A DNA stretch of 64,000 bases from Pseudocolwellia sp048296855 (GTDB lineage: Bacteria; Pseudomonadota; Gammaproteobacteria; Enterobacterales; Alteromonadaceae), in assembly GCA_048296855.1 (NCBI GenBank), contig CP182631.1, one strand, 5' to 3'. The position numbers and the translations under genes are program-made. Of the stretch, positions 41,780 through 51,168 are shown piece after piece (the first letter of the stretch is position 1; the number at the start of each line of letters is the position of its first letter). The notes under the pieces were generated by a model. The model worked only from the letters and a program-made list of their open reading frames with translations, searched no databases and had not been told where the DNA came from.

Positions 41780-42625
41780 CTATTTGGGTAATTCCAGAAC
41801 ATAAGCAGGATCTAAACGCACACCAAACCAGTTAATGCGCCAGTCGAGATGTGGCCCAGTAGCTCTACCGCTTGAACCTACACTGGCGATAACTTGACCT
41901 TGTTTAACTAAATCTCCGGCTTTTACTTTAGATGCACTTAAATGTAAAAATGTTGAAGTAACGCCATGACCATGATCGATAATCATAGTGCCGCCAGAAT
42001 AAAACATATCAGGCTCAAACAATAAAATTTCACCATCAGCCGGGGCTTTTACAGGATCACCTGTTTTACCTGCATAATCTAAACCGAAGTGCGGACGTTT
42101 TTTCTCACCATTAAATACGCGTTGGCTGCCATAAACACCGGTAATTTTTCCGTCGATAGGCGCAATAAAACCATGAGCAAAAGCCGTGCGATCACTTAAA
42201 GTTGTTCTAGCCTTGGCAATTTGTGCATTGTCTTTTTGCGAACGAGAAACAGCAACAGGATTAGGTTTCATGATGCTTTGCTTAATGCCGTTAATGCGTT
42301 GAATATTATATTCACGCTTTTGCGGCGTTAAAGTTTGCTTTTCTATAACTCCTGATTTATTGGTAACGCTAATGGTATGCGGCTTAACTTCGTCACGTCC
42401 AAAACCAAAAGCAAAGTCACCATTTTTAGAAACAGTTAAAACTTTATCATTTAATTTAACTATATTATCTGGGTCTGTTTTTCCAACAATCAAAGCGCCC
42501 TGCTTTAAATTGCTTGATAAGCTAAATGATTGTGCTGCATTTGCGACTTGTGTTGTAAGCAAGGTAAATGATGCAAACAAACAGGTACTAACAATACCTT
42601 GTGTAAATATATTTGAATTAGTCAT
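41780..42625 (-). CDS. M23-family metallopeptidase, periplasmic
   Basis: 281 aa. Signal peptide, an N-terminal beta domain, then an M23 (lysostaphin-type) domain with HFGLDYAG, a DHGHGV-FLHLS segment and GPHLDWRINW, which provides the zinc and catalytic histidines. Such enzymes cut peptidoglycan cross-links or regulate amidases. The start overlaps the upstream PTPS-like gene by 8 bp. Confidence 0.9.
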   Translation of the reverse strand: MTNSNIFTQGIVSTCLFASFTLLTTQVANAAQSFSLSSNLKQGALIVGKTDPDNIVKLNDKVLTVSKNGDFAFGFGRDEVKPHTISVTNKSGVIEKQTLTPQKREYNIQRINGIKQSIMKPNPVAVSRSQKDNAQIAKARTTLSDRTAFAHGFIAPIDGKITGVYGSQRVFNGEKKRPHFGLDYAGKTGDPVKAPADGEILLFEPDMFYSGGTMIIDHGHGVTSTFLHLSASKVKAGDLVKQGQVIASVGSSGRATGPHLDWRINWFGVRLDPAYVLELPK

Positions 42626-43499
42626 AAGCTATCGCTCCTTTCGCTACACCTTCGTAAGCAATAACTTTTATTGAATCATTAGGGTATGATTTTTTAAGTT
42701 GTCTGCAAATAAAGTCTGCAAGTAACTCAACGGTAGAATCGCAATCAACCACATCTAATACATTAGTTGGTACCGCAATATCAAAACGACCTTGGGGTGC
42801 AATATAAGAAAAATATTGATGCTTATCTGTTAACGCTGAATATGCTGATTTTGATAATTGAATGTCTGACTTTGCAATACGATCTGCTTCAGAAGCTATG
42901 TAAATATCTGCCCAGCGATCACACCATTGTTTTTCAAGCGTAAAATCGCGCTGTTCATTTTTAAACAATTGAATTTTAGAACGATGACCATGAGCAATGC
43001 GCTGACAATTACCATCATGTAATTTTAAGCCATGGGTATAATGGTAATAATCAGTATCTATATTTTCTTCACGTAAAACTAAACTTAAACCTTTTACGTT
43101 TTCAGGAAGTTCTGCTTTAATGATTTTTGTTAAATAATCAGTTACTGAAGAGATGTTAATTGTTTCAGCGGGTATTTTAGCAAACGCTTGTGCCGGCGAT
43201 TGTAAAAAATACGAACCGCGTTTACTTATAACATCCACATACTCGCTGTTTGGCTGAGTTGTAGAGTTTTCTACAGAAACCATATTGTTATTAATAGGTA
43301 ATAATAATTTATGATCAACGGCGTTATCTATAATCGACTTTATTTGTTTTTTTACTACGCTAAAGTCGAGCACCATGCTCATTTCGTTGAGTTCACCTTC
43401 AAGTAACACATCAACTATCCAGCTCTCACCTACTATTCCGCGTTGTTCACAACAATAAGAAAAATCGATAACCGTAAGATCATTAACAAATAATTGCAT
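42618..43499 (-). CDS. Tandem 6-pyruvoyl-tetrahydropterin/6-carboxytetrahydropterin synthase-like protein
   Basis: 293 aa, about twice the normal PTPS/QueD length, with two related domains. The C-terminal one keeps THGLKLHDGNCQRIAHGHRSKI, similar to the zinc site and Cys-x-x-xHGH motif; the N-terminal one has lost most ligand histidines. Function could be pterin or queuosine-related, or altered. It lies 10 bp after pyrC and overlaps the M23 gene, forming a three-gene operon. Confidence 0.78.
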   Translation of the reverse strand: MQLFVNDLTVIDFSYCCEQRGIVGESWIVDVLLEGELNEMSMVLDFSVVKKQIKSIIDNAVDHKLLLPINNNMVSVENSTTQPNSEYVDVISKRGSYFLQSPAQAFAKIPAETINISSVTDYLTKIIKAELPENVKGLSLVLREENIDTDYYHYTHGLKLHDGNCQRIAHGHRSKIQLFKNEQRDFTLEKQWCDRWADIYIASEADRIAKSDIQLSKSAYSALTDKHQYFSYIAPQGRFDIAVPTNVLDVVDCDSTVELLADFICRQLKKSYPNDSIKVIAYEGVAKGAIAYD

Positions 43500-43509
43500 T
43501 AAAAGCTCC

Positions 43510-44541
43510 CTATTCGCTTACTTGCCAGTTTATAACTTCACTTGCTCTAACAGGAACAACAACGTCATCACCAAATGCCATAGTAGCTGGAACATCCCAT
43601 TCTTTTTTGGTTAATGTAATTTTGTCTTCATTTGCAGGTAAATTATAAAATGCAGGGCCATTTAAACTTGCGAATAACTCAAGTTTATCTAATGCGTTTT
43701 CTTGTTCAAACACTTCAGCGTATAACTCGATAGCAGCATGCGCTGTATAAGAGCCAGCACAACCACATGCAGATTCTTTAGCATGTTGTGGATGTGGCGC
43801 AGAATCCGTACCTAAAAAGAATTTCGCACTACCACTTGTTGCGGCTTTTATTAACGCGTTTTGATGAATATTACGTTTTAAAATAGGTAAACAGAAAAAG
43901 TGTGGTCTTATACCGCCTACTAGCATGTGGTTACGGTTATATAATAAATGGTGTGCAGTAATAGTGGCAGCAACTTTTGGTCCTGCTTGTTCAACAAAAT
44001 CTACGGCTTGTTTTGTTGTTATGTGCTCTAACACTACGTTTAAGTTTGGATATTTAGCTACAAGTGGTTTTAATATAGTATCGATAAATACCGCTTCGCG
44101 ATCAAAAATATCAATATCCGCAGTCGTGACTTCACCATGTATAAGTAAAGGCATTTCGTGTTTTTGCATGGCTTCAATAACTGATGCGATATTGTCTACA
44201 CTGGTAACACCTGAAGACGAGTTAGTGGTTGCCCCTGCAGGATATAATTTTGCCGCAACAACAATCCCTGAGTTTTTCGCGTCTTCAATATCTTGTGCTG
44301 TGGTTTGATCGGTAAGGTATAAAACCATTAACGGTTTGAAGTTTGCTGAAGGATTAACTGCCATAATACGTTGATAATAATCGTCAGCTAATTTTGCATT
44401 AGTTACCGGAGGAACTAAATTTGGCATAACCACTGCGCGGCCAAAATAACGACTAATATCGGTAACGGTATTTTTTAATGCTGCGCCATCTCTAAGGTGA
44501 ACATGCCAATCGTCTGGGCGAGTTATTGTTAATGTATTCAT
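43510..44541 (-). CDS. pyrC: Dihydroorotase PyrC
   Basis: Third step of pyrimidine synthesis, closing carbamoyl-aspartate to dihydroorotate. 343 aa, class II dihydroorotase. HVHLRDG (H13, H15) and the carboxylated lysine K98 (AAKLYPAG) are the metal-centre residues; GTDSAPH supplies the catalytic Asp. First gene of the operon with the PTPS-like and M23 genes; a hairpin lies 25 bp before its start. Confidence 0.95.
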   Translation of the reverse strand: MNTLTITRPDDWHVHLRDGAALKNTVTDISRYFGRAVVMPNLVPPVTNAKLADDYYQRIMAVNPSANFKPLMVLYLTDQTTAQDIEDAKNSGIVVAAKLYPAGATTNSSSGVTSVDNIASVIEAMQKHEMPLLIHGEVTTADIDIFDREAVFIDTILKPLVAKYPNLNVVLEHITTKQAVDFVEQAGPKVAATITAHHLLYNRNHMLVGGIRPHFFCLPILKRNIHQNALIKAATSGSAKFFLGTDSAPHPQHAKESACGCAGSYTAHAAIELYAEVFEQENALDKLELFASLNGPAFYNLPANEDKITLTKKEWDVPATMAFGDDVVVPVRASEVINWQVSE

Positions 44542-44566
44542 AATAATCCTAAAATATTGTATTCAT

Positions 44567-44591
44567 AACGAGACTTATTGTAAGTCTCGTT
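44567..44591. terminator. Hairpin between yejK and pyrC
   Basis: AACGAGACTTA/TAAGTCTCGTT with a TTG loop. On the minus strand it follows yejK and precedes pyrC by 25 bp, with no T-run. It could be a yejK terminator or a pyrC leader hairpin; pyrC of E. coli is controlled by a leader hairpin. Confidence 0.5.
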
Positions 44592-44687
44592 GTTTAATTC
44601 GTATTTGTTAACGCGAGTTTTTTGTTTTACCCTGCTATTAATATAAATAATATATATTAGTTACTTAGCGATTACGCGTTACTTCAA

Positions 44688-45755
44688 TTATTCATTTTCA
44701 TCATTGAAAGGGTTATTACTTTTGGCTTCATTTTCTAATAAAGCGAGTAATTGTGCTTTCAAATTTGGTGGTACTTTATAAATGGTTAAACTGTCGTTTC
44801 CTGCGTTGTAAACAACATCTTGTCCTAAGTGGCCGCGTTCAAAACTTACGCTAATACCACTACCGTAACCTGAATATTTAGTTACTTTATTTACTATTGC
44901 TTGGTCATGAGGGAAGTTTTCTTCAATCGGGTAAGCTTGTTCTTGGCAAAAAGAATAAAAGTCTTGTCCTGATTCTTCATGCTTTAATACTTTACCTATT
45001 TCCTTAATCGACACGTCTTGGTCAGTTGCTTTTTGTTCTTTACAGTAACTGAGTAACTCTTTGCGTGCGTCTTGTTTTTCTTGTGGGTCGAGTTGATTAA
45101 CTGAAACATAATCTTCAACCGCTTGTACTAAAGTTTGAGTTTGCTCTTTTGCATTTATACCTTCTTCACAACCTAAAAAGTCTAAAAAGAAGTCTGATAC
45201 TTTACGCCCAGCTCTCCCTTTTATAAAAGAGATGTAACGATTACCTTCAGCGTTTTGCTGATAATCAAATAAATCGATACGTGCAGCTAGTTGTAATTTA
45301 TTAGTATCAAGATGTTTATCTGCAGAAATATTCTGTTCACCGTCTACAGAATAATGTTCAGACATAGGAATAATAGCAGCAAGTAAATAACGTCCGCCCA
45401 TGTATTCGTAGTGACAAACGATTAAATAGCCTGTTTCAGCAAGATCGTATTTTTCAATTTCATTTTTTAATAAGTTGGCTGCTTGTGTACTAAAGTCGTA
45501 AAAAGACTGAACGTCACCTAAGTAGCTTTCCATTATATCAACGAAACGAGCGGTATCGCCTTCGGCAGGCATTGACGAAAAATTACCGTAAGCTTTACTG
45601 CCTTTATTGTTGTAAATTTTATGAAGTGAATCTACAAAACTTTCTATTTTGTGATCTGCTTCGCTGTTTTCTGGTCCAAAACGAAGTGTTACTTCACCTG
45701 TTTCTTCAATTTTTGATAAAAAATGCAGTGCAATATTAGAAATTATTAAACTCAT
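44688..45755 (-). CDS. yejK: Nucleoid-associated protein YejK (NdpA)
   Basis: 355 aa, normal family length. Begins SLIISNIALHFL, contains RYLLAAIIP, FIKGRAGRKVSDFFLDFLGC (the conserved core) and a C-terminal VSFERGHLGQDVVYN segment. Binds the nucleoid; exact role unknown. Divergent from yejL and yejM, the common arrangement. Confidence 0.93.
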   Translation of the reverse strand: MSLIISNIALHFLSKIEETGEVTLRFGPENSEADHKIESFVDSLHKIYNNKGSKAYGNFSSMPAEGDTARFVDIMESYLGDVQSFYDFSTQAANLLKNEIEKYDLAETGYLIVCHYEYMGGRYLLAAIIPMSEHYSVDGEQNISADKHLDTNKLQLAARIDLFDYQQNAEGNRYISFIKGRAGRKVSDFFLDFLGCEEGINAKEQTQTLVQAVEDYVSVNQLDPQEKQDARKELLSYCKEQKATDQDVSIKEIGKVLKHEESGQDFYSFCQEQAYPIEENFPHDQAIVNKVTKYSGYGSGISVSFERGHLGQDVVYNAGNDSLTIYKVPPNLKAQLLALLENEAKSNNPFNDENE

Positions 45756-45834
45756 AGGTAATGGTCAGTTTTATATTGTTTGGGCATTTGATAAACTAGC
45801 CGCAGTTAATCATTTGCAAAATTAAGTATTAAAG

Positions 45835-46068
45835 ATGCCTATTGTATCCAAGTATTCAAACGAACGTGTAGAAAAAATCATTCAAAATCTATTTGATGTC
45901 CTCATTAATGAAGAAGCAACTCCTGATTTAGCACTTATGTGTTTAGGAAATACCCTTACTGAAATTATCAATAAACAAGTGCCTGAAAGTAAACGTGAAG
46001 CTGTTGTTGCTAACTTTACACAAGCGCTAAAACAAACCGTTGAACAACAAAATAAACAATCAAATTAA
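45835..46068 (+). CDS. yejL: YejL family protein (DUF1414)
   Basis: 77 aa, helical: YSNERVEKIIQNLFDVLINEEATPDLALMCLGNTLTEIINKQVPESKRE matches the YejL family. Function unknown. Shares a divergent promoter region with yejK and precedes yejM by 34 bp. Confidence 0.92.
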   Translation: MPIVSKYSNERVEKIIQNLFDVLINEEATPDLALMCLGNTLTEIINKQVPESKREAVVANFTQALKQTVEQQNKQSN

Positions 46069-46102
46069 TTTTAACAACAAAATCAGAGAATAAATATAAC
46101 CA

Positions 46103-47800
46103 ATGGTTTCATTTGAGTCTAAATCATACAGTAAACGTCTTTTACATTTAATTAGTTGGAGCCATTGGTTTACTTTTTTTAACGTTTTTCTCGCAATATT
46201 GTTATCGTCATTTTATGTATTTGGTGAAAAAACACCAGATACGGTGATCGGACACTTATACCTATATACCACATGGGCAAGCCATATGGGGTTTTTAACC
46301 TTTATGGGGTTTGTGTTAATTATATTCCCGATCATATTAATTTATCCCAAAACGCAGTTTATTAGAGTAACCGCGTCACTCATTTTCACAGGAGCATTAT
46401 TTCTCTTATTATTAGATGCTTTTGTTTTTATACGTTTGGGTTATCACTTAAATGCCTCTTCAAGTGATCAAATTATTCTACTTATCAGCAATATGATTGC
46501 TCATAACAGCTTGAAATTTTGGGTTATATCAGGCTCTGTTGCTTTGCTACTTTTAAGCATAGAACTTACTTTAAGTAATTACGCCTGGAAACACTTAAAA
46601 GAGTTACAACGTGTACCTTATGCAAAGTATGTAGTGCATGTTTTAGTTGCATCGTTTTTTATTAGCCATTTTACGCATATTTGGGCTGATGCTAAATGGA
46701 ATTATGATGTGTTGAAACAAGATACCGTTTTACCACTTTCGTATCCGTCTACCGCTAAAACATTGTTAACCAAATACGAATTATTTGATGCTGAAAACTA
46801 CGTGGAAAATAAAGAAAGTGCTTTATCGTTAAAGCACAAAGTAAGCGAATATCCAAGATTAACGCAACAATGTATTGTTAATGAAAAACCTAAGCAATCA
46901 GTCTTTATGGTATTAACTCAGTCTATGTTAACGGATAATCAAATAGCGGGGTTTTCTTTAAAATCTATAAGTTCAAATGTTAACTTAACAAGGCATATAG
47001 ATAACGCGTTACCTGTAAACTCTTGGTTTAACTTATTTTATAGCTTACCCACTATTTATAAAAATGATATTTTATCTCAAGATATAAAACCGTTATTATT
47101 TCAAGAAATAGAGCGTAGAGGCTTATCGTCGGATCTTACCGTTGTATCTAATAGCCCATCAAGTATTGAAACATTATGGTTTAAAGAGTGGTTTGATAAT
47201 ACTTATGAGTTAACAGGTGTATCGTCACTTATATTTAGCTCTAATGAAAAAAGTTTTACAGAAAAACTTAATCAATTAAATGCTGGTTTACATGTGTTTT
47301 ATTTTGATGATGAAAGCACAGCTCAAGCTGAATTATTTATAGACGCGCTACTATTATCTCAACGTCAAAAAAGTGTAAAAGACATTGTTTTTGTCAGTTC
47401 AATTGGCAATAAAAATATACAAGACAGTTTATCTATTAAACCTTCTCTATTAGTAATACCTGAAAGAAACAGCGATAAATTAAAACGCCTAACAAGCCAT
47501 ATGGATATTCAGCCAACGTTATTAAGTGAGTGGCTTAACTGTAAAGCTAGCGCTCAAAAAATTGTTAACGGACAAAACATACTTACGGTGAAGTCGAACC
47601 GTGTTATTGCTAATACGATTGAGTCAGGCATTATTGTTTTTAATAAAGATAAGTCGGTATTTATTGATAAAAATGGCGAGTTTCAAAGTTATTCAAGACA
47701 ATTGCAAAAACCTATTTCTGTAAACACAGATTTTCCATTAATGATTGATGGTGTTAACTTTATTAAACGCTTTAATAAACCTTTAGCCGAAACAGATTAA
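46103..47800 (+). CDS. yejM: YejM/PbgA-like inner-membrane protein
   Basis: 565 aa. Five N-terminal membrane helices (DUF3413 part, to about residue 200) followed by a periplasmic sulfatase/alkaline-phosphatase-fold domain. In enterobacteria this protein senses lipopolysaccharide and restrains LpxC breakdown. The periplasmic domain here is quite diverged: the sulfatase metal residues are not evident, in line with a non-catalytic role. Conserved order yejK/yejLM supports the call. Confidence 0.88.
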   Translation: MVSFESKSYSKRLLHLISWSHWFTFFNVFLAILLSSFYVFGEKTPDTVIGHLYLYTTWASHMGFLTFMGFVLIIFPIILIYPKTQFIRVTASLIFTGALFLLLLDAFVFIRLGYHLNASSSDQIILLISNMIAHNSLKFWVISGSVALLLLSIELTLSNYAWKHLKELQRVPYAKYVVHVLVASFFISHFTHIWADAKWNYDVLKQDTVLPLSYPSTAKTLLTKYELFDAENYVENKESALSLKHKVSEYPRLTQQCIVNEKPKQSVFMVLTQSMLTDNQIAGFSLKSISSNVNLTRHIDNALPVNSWFNLFYSLPTIYKNDILSQDIKPLLFQEIERRGLSSDLTVVSNSPSSIETLWFKEWFDNTYELTGVSSLIFSSNEKSFTEKLNQLNAGLHVFYFDDESTAQAELFIDALLLSQRQKSVKDIVFVSSIGNKNIQDSLSIKPSLLVIPERNSDKLKRLTSHMDIQPTLLSEWLNCKASAQKIVNGQNILTVKSNRVIANTIESGIIVFNKDKSVFIDKNGEFQSYSRQLQKPISVNTDFPLMIDGVNFIKRFNKPLAETD

Positions 47801-47945
47801 TTCATAAGCAATAATTCGATAGAATTTATGGGGTAGCATATTATTTAGCCAGTTGAAACTATATGCCTTTAATTTACATTGCATTCGTTTTATAAATCAT
47901 TAATATGTACGCAGCGAACAGTTAGCCCTCATATGTTTGCTTATT

Positions 47946-48022
47946 CGGGGTGTAGCGCAGCTTGGTAGCGCGTGCGTCTGGGGGACGTGAGGTCACAAGT
48001 TCGAATCTTGTCACTCCGACCA
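47946..48022 (+). tRNA. tRNA-Pro (GGG)
   Basis: 77-nt cloverleaf including encoded CCA: acceptor CGGGGTG/CACTCCG, D-arm GCGC, anticodon loop CTGGGGG (anticodon GGG), T-arm ACAAGTTCGAATCTTGT. Confidence 0.95.
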
Positions 48023-48028
48023 TACAAA

Positions 48029-48067
48029 AATAAAGCCGCTTAAAATATAATTTTAAGCGGCTTTATT
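48029..48067. terminator. Strong hairpin terminator after tRNA-Pro
   Basis: Perfect 18-bp arms (48029-48046 and 48050-48067) around ATA with AAAGCCGCTT in the stem; T-rich on both sides, so it can work in both directions. Confidence 0.85.
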
Positions 48068-48210
48068 ATTTCTCGTTCTGTACAACTTATAACGGTGAAA
48101 TTAGTATAAAGTAAAACCCCTATCACTAAATTCTACAGCAGTTCTTGAGCGTTAGGCTTATCTTGTCTACAATAGCGCACTTTTTTATTTTCTTACTTCA
48201 GGCAAAAAAT

Positions 48211-48459
48211 ATGAATGATACTAAATCGCTTCCAGATTTACCTGATCGCCTTTCAGGTAATCCACGTAGCCCACACCATGTAGAAGAAATTTTCGAACAT
48301 ACTATTGGTATTAAACTTAATGGTAAGCAACATTTTAATGTGGAAGAATACTGCATTAGCGAAGGTTGGATAAAAATCCCCTCTCCTAAAGCGTTAGATC
48401 GTAGAGGTCAGCCACTTTTAATTACTTTAAAAGGCACTGTTGAAGCTTTTTATAGTTAA
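48211..48459 (+). CDS. DUF3297-family protein
   Basis: ATG 48211 gives 82 aa beginning MNDTKSLPDLPDRLSGNP, the family N-terminus; the longer frame to 48145 is not supported. SPHHVEEIF and GWIKIPSPKALDRRGQPLLI are conserved family strings. Small soluble protein, function unknown. Confidence 0.9.
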   Translation: MNDTKSLPDLPDRLSGNPRSPHHVEEIFEHTIGIKLNGKQHFNVEEYCISEGWIKIPSPKALDRRGQPLLITLKGTVEAFYS

Positions 48460-48466
48460 GCCGTTG

Positions 48467-48492
48467 ATAGGCCTAAATAGATTTAGGCCTAT
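48467..48492. terminator. Hairpin between convergent genes
   Basis: ATAGGCCTAAAT/ATTTAGGCCTAT with two bases between; placed between the DUF3297 gene and the convergent cupin gene. Likely a shared terminator. Confidence 0.7.
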
Positions 48493-48519
48493 TTAACCTG
48501 AACTTGGGTAACCTAGTCC

Positions 48520-49380
48520 TTAAAAAGGTTCAGGCAACCATTCTTTCTTACCTATACTTTGTAAACGTTCAGGTAAAATAGGTTCATAATCGGGATCAAA
48601 AGTAAAAGGATACAACTCTTGTGACCAATGATTAATATGTTCGCCGCCAACAAAACGGATGAGTAATACCGCTCCAGTTCGTGAACCATATGGGCCGTGT
48701 GGTATTTCAGGTGGTCGCCAAAAATAGGCACCCGTTCGCATAACACCATGCTCACCAGCTAACGATCCTGTAACACAAAAAGATTCTTCCACGGTTGGAT
48801 GGGACTCTTTAGGGCCTTTCCATTGCTGCGGATAAGTTTGTGGCGACACCATATAAAGAAATGTTTTTGCTTTAGTTGAAGGATCTATTCTTAATATTTT
48901 ACGACCAAAGTCTAAATGCAGTAGTTTTTCATCTTGTACGCCTTTATCCCATTGCATATCAAAGCTGTTTATTCCTTCTATAGCATCTTTTTTCATTACA
49001 GGTAAAGGGTCGCCATATTGATAGTAAATAGGCTGAGGTGACTGGTCGATAAAACGTATTAATACGGTATATTTATTAGCTTTTACAGTTTTTCGTAAAT
49101 AGCTTGCGGGAAAATATCCATAATACCCTTCAGTATAACGGATCTTATTAATTTCAATTTCGCCCTTAAGAACAAAAAACTCTTCTTCAGATGCTAACCA
49201 ATAAGCCTCCTCTTCAAGCCAGTTTTTTTTATATTTAAAAACACCTGTGGTTGCTTGAGTTTTTTGATCAACACTCAGTTCTTTATATTGAACATCACAT
49301 TGAAAAGGACATGACTGCCATGGTAATACTTGCGATTGAATAAATTCTATATGTTCTCTAGACACGTTAATTTCCAGCAC
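48520..49380 (-). CDS. Double-cupin protein, DUF4437/ChrR-like
   Basis: 286 aa with two cupin modules. The N-terminal one has EEEAYWLASEEEFFVLKGEIEI..GYYGYFPASY and the C-terminal one has TVEESFCVTGSLAGEHGVMRTGAYFWRPPEIPHGPYGSRTGA with His/Glu metal ligands. Similar proteins appear in catabolic clusters as dioxygenase-like or sensor-like enzymes. It lies at the downstream end of the GST/SDR/ALDH cluster, separated by 317 bp, so it may be a separate unit. Confidence 0.8.
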   Translation of the reverse strand: MLEINVSREHIEFIQSQVLPWQSCPFQCDVQYKELSVDQKTQATTGVFKYKKNWLEEEAYWLASEEEFFVLKGEIEINKIRYTEGYYGYFPASYLRKTVKANKYTVLIRFIDQSPQPIYYQYGDPLPVMKKDAIEGINSFDMQWDKGVQDEKLLHLDFGRKILRIDPSTKAKTFLYMVSPQTYPQQWKGPKESHPTVEESFCVTGSLAGEHGVMRTGAYFWRPPEIPHGPYGSRTGAVLLIRFVGGEHINHWSQELYPFTFDPDYEPILPERLQSIGKKEWLPEPF

Positions 49381-49697
49381 ATTATAAAGAAGTAAAGCAA
49401 TGGTAGGTTATTGAAGCAAGATAATGTTTGATACGTATCAATATATAATGCTTTTTATAAGGGAGCGACCATTATAAAAAGCATTACATTGCCTTGAATT
49501 GATATCGCTCAAGCACTCTGAAATAAGCATCTTGATTGGTATTTAAGAGTGTTAGAATGGTAATAGGTATATTAGAATGCCTGAAACTATTTAAAAAAAT
49601 AACTAAAAGCATTCTTTTGTAAAAGTGTTATTACTCGTAATACGCAAGTAACTGAAGTAATAACACTATACCCCAAGCTGTAGTATGTTATTCCATC
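49381..49697. other. Intergenic region with two inverted repeats
   Basis: Arms AATGCTTTTTATAA (49447-49460) and TTATAAAAAGCATT (49472-49485), and arms AGTGTTATTACT (49624-49635) and AGTAATAACACT (49656-49667). The second probably terminates the aldehyde dehydrogenase transcript; the first lies near the cupin promoter. No ORF. Confidence 0.6.
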
Positions 49698-51149
49698 TTA
49701 ATTTTGAATGGTAACCCATTTTATTTCAGTAAACAGCTCAATATCAGCTTCCGTACCTTCTCTACCAATACCACTATCGCCAACACCACCAAACGGTACA
49801 TGTGCTTCATCTGATATTGTAGGGCTATTGATATGGCACATACCAGCTTCAATAGAATTTGCAAATTCCATCGCTTTATGAAGATTGCTGGTATAAATAG
49901 CGGAGCTTAAACCGTAAATACTATCGTTAGCTTTTGCTAATGCTTCTTCGAAAGAATCCACTTCATATACACTAACAACAGGTCCAAACGTCTCTTCTTT
50001 ACATACGTTCATTTCTTCTGTCACGTTAAGTAAAATGGTTGGTTCACAACGATTTCCAATCCAAGTTCCACCTGCTGCAACAGTTGCACCTTTACTTACC
50101 GCATCGTCTATATGTGATTTGATACGCTCACGTTGCCTTGGTGTTATAATTGGTCCAATAATAGTCTCAGGGTCACGTAAGTCACCACGCCCTATTTTAG
50201 ATGCAAATTGTGCATACATTTCAATAAACTTAGGGTAAACACCTTTCTCTACATAAACACGGCTTGAACCAATACACGCTTGACCTTGATGCATGAAAAT
50301 ACCACGTAATGCCCCTGTAACGGCTTCTTTTAGATTAGCGTCATCTAAAACAACTAATGGGCTTTTACCACCAAGTTCTAGTGTTACCGGCTTGTTGTGT
50401 TCTGCACACAATTTTTGAATATGCTTACCCACAACGGTAGAACCAGTAAATGTAACCGCTTTAATTAATGGATGAGTTGTTAAGCTATCACCTATTTTAA
50501 AACCATTACCAGGTATTACGTTTACAGCACCTGCAGGAAAGCCCGCATCAGCTAATAATTCAGCAAAACGCAATGCAAGTACAGGGGTCATTTCTGATGG
50601 CAATAAAACAACAGTACAGCCTGTAGCTAATGCATTAGCACATAGTCTAACCGCTTTAATTAATGGTACATTAAAAGGCGTTATAACAGCGGCTACACCA
50701 CGTGGTTTACGTAATGTCATGCTTAATTTACCAGGGTAGTCGGTAGGTAAAGTTTTCCCTGAAACTTGACGCACCATACCAGCAGCAGCTCTTAAAAATG
50801 TTACCGACTTTTCTGCTTCGAACGTAGCTTTGCGATAAGTAGAACCGGCTTCATCGATTAAAATATCTTTAAATTCTTCTATACGCTCATCTAATAATTC
50901 AGCAGCTTTAACAAGTAATTTTTCACGTTCTTTAGCGCTTGTTTTTCCATATGTTTGAAATGCTTCATGTGCTGAACGAATTGCAGTATCAACATCCGTT
51001 ACCGTAGTTTCTGCTACTTTTCTATATAGGCTATCATCTAAAGGGTTAAGTACATCAAATACTCCACCATCAGACGCTTCTACTGGTTTGTTATCAATCC
51101 AAATTCCATCATAATTTTCACTTAGATTACCAGTATTAAATTTACTCAT
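49698..51149 (-). CDS. Aldehyde dehydrogenase (NAD(P)+)
   Basis: About 483 aa from ATG 51149, chosen because GGAG lies 7 bp upstream; the longer frame adds five residues that overlap that site. ALDH signatures: VTLELGGKSPLVVL (general-base Glu), GQACIGSSRVYV (catalytic Cys) and ETFGPVVSVYE. Oxidises an aldehyde to the acid. It is the last gene of the SDR-GST-GST-TonB receptor run, so the aldehyde is probably an intermediate of that pathway. Confidence 0.92.
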   Translation of the reverse strand: MSKFNTGNLSENYDGIWIDNKPVEASDGGVFDVLNPLDDSLYRKVAETTVTDVDTAIRSAHEAFQTYGKTSAKEREKLLVKAAELLDERIEEFKDILIDEAGSTYRKATFEAEKSVTFLRAAAGMVRQVSGKTLPTDYPGKLSMTLRKPRGVAAVITPFNVPLIKAVRLCANALATGCTVVLLPSEMTPVLALRFAELLADAGFPAGAVNVIPGNGFKIGDSLTTHPLIKAVTFTGSTVVGKHIQKLCAEHNKPVTLELGGKSPLVVLDDANLKEAVTGALRGIFMHQGQACIGSSRVYVEKGVYPKFIEMYAQFASKIGRGDLRDPETIIGPIITPRQRERIKSHIDDAVSKGATVAAGGTWIGNRCEPTILLNVTEEMNVCKEETFGPVVSVYEVDSFEEALAKANDSIYGLSSAIYTSNLHKAMEFANSIEAGMCHINSPTISDEAHVPFGGVGDSGIGREGTEADIELFTEIKWVTIQN

Positions 51150-51168
51150 GTTTTTCTCCAACATATTA

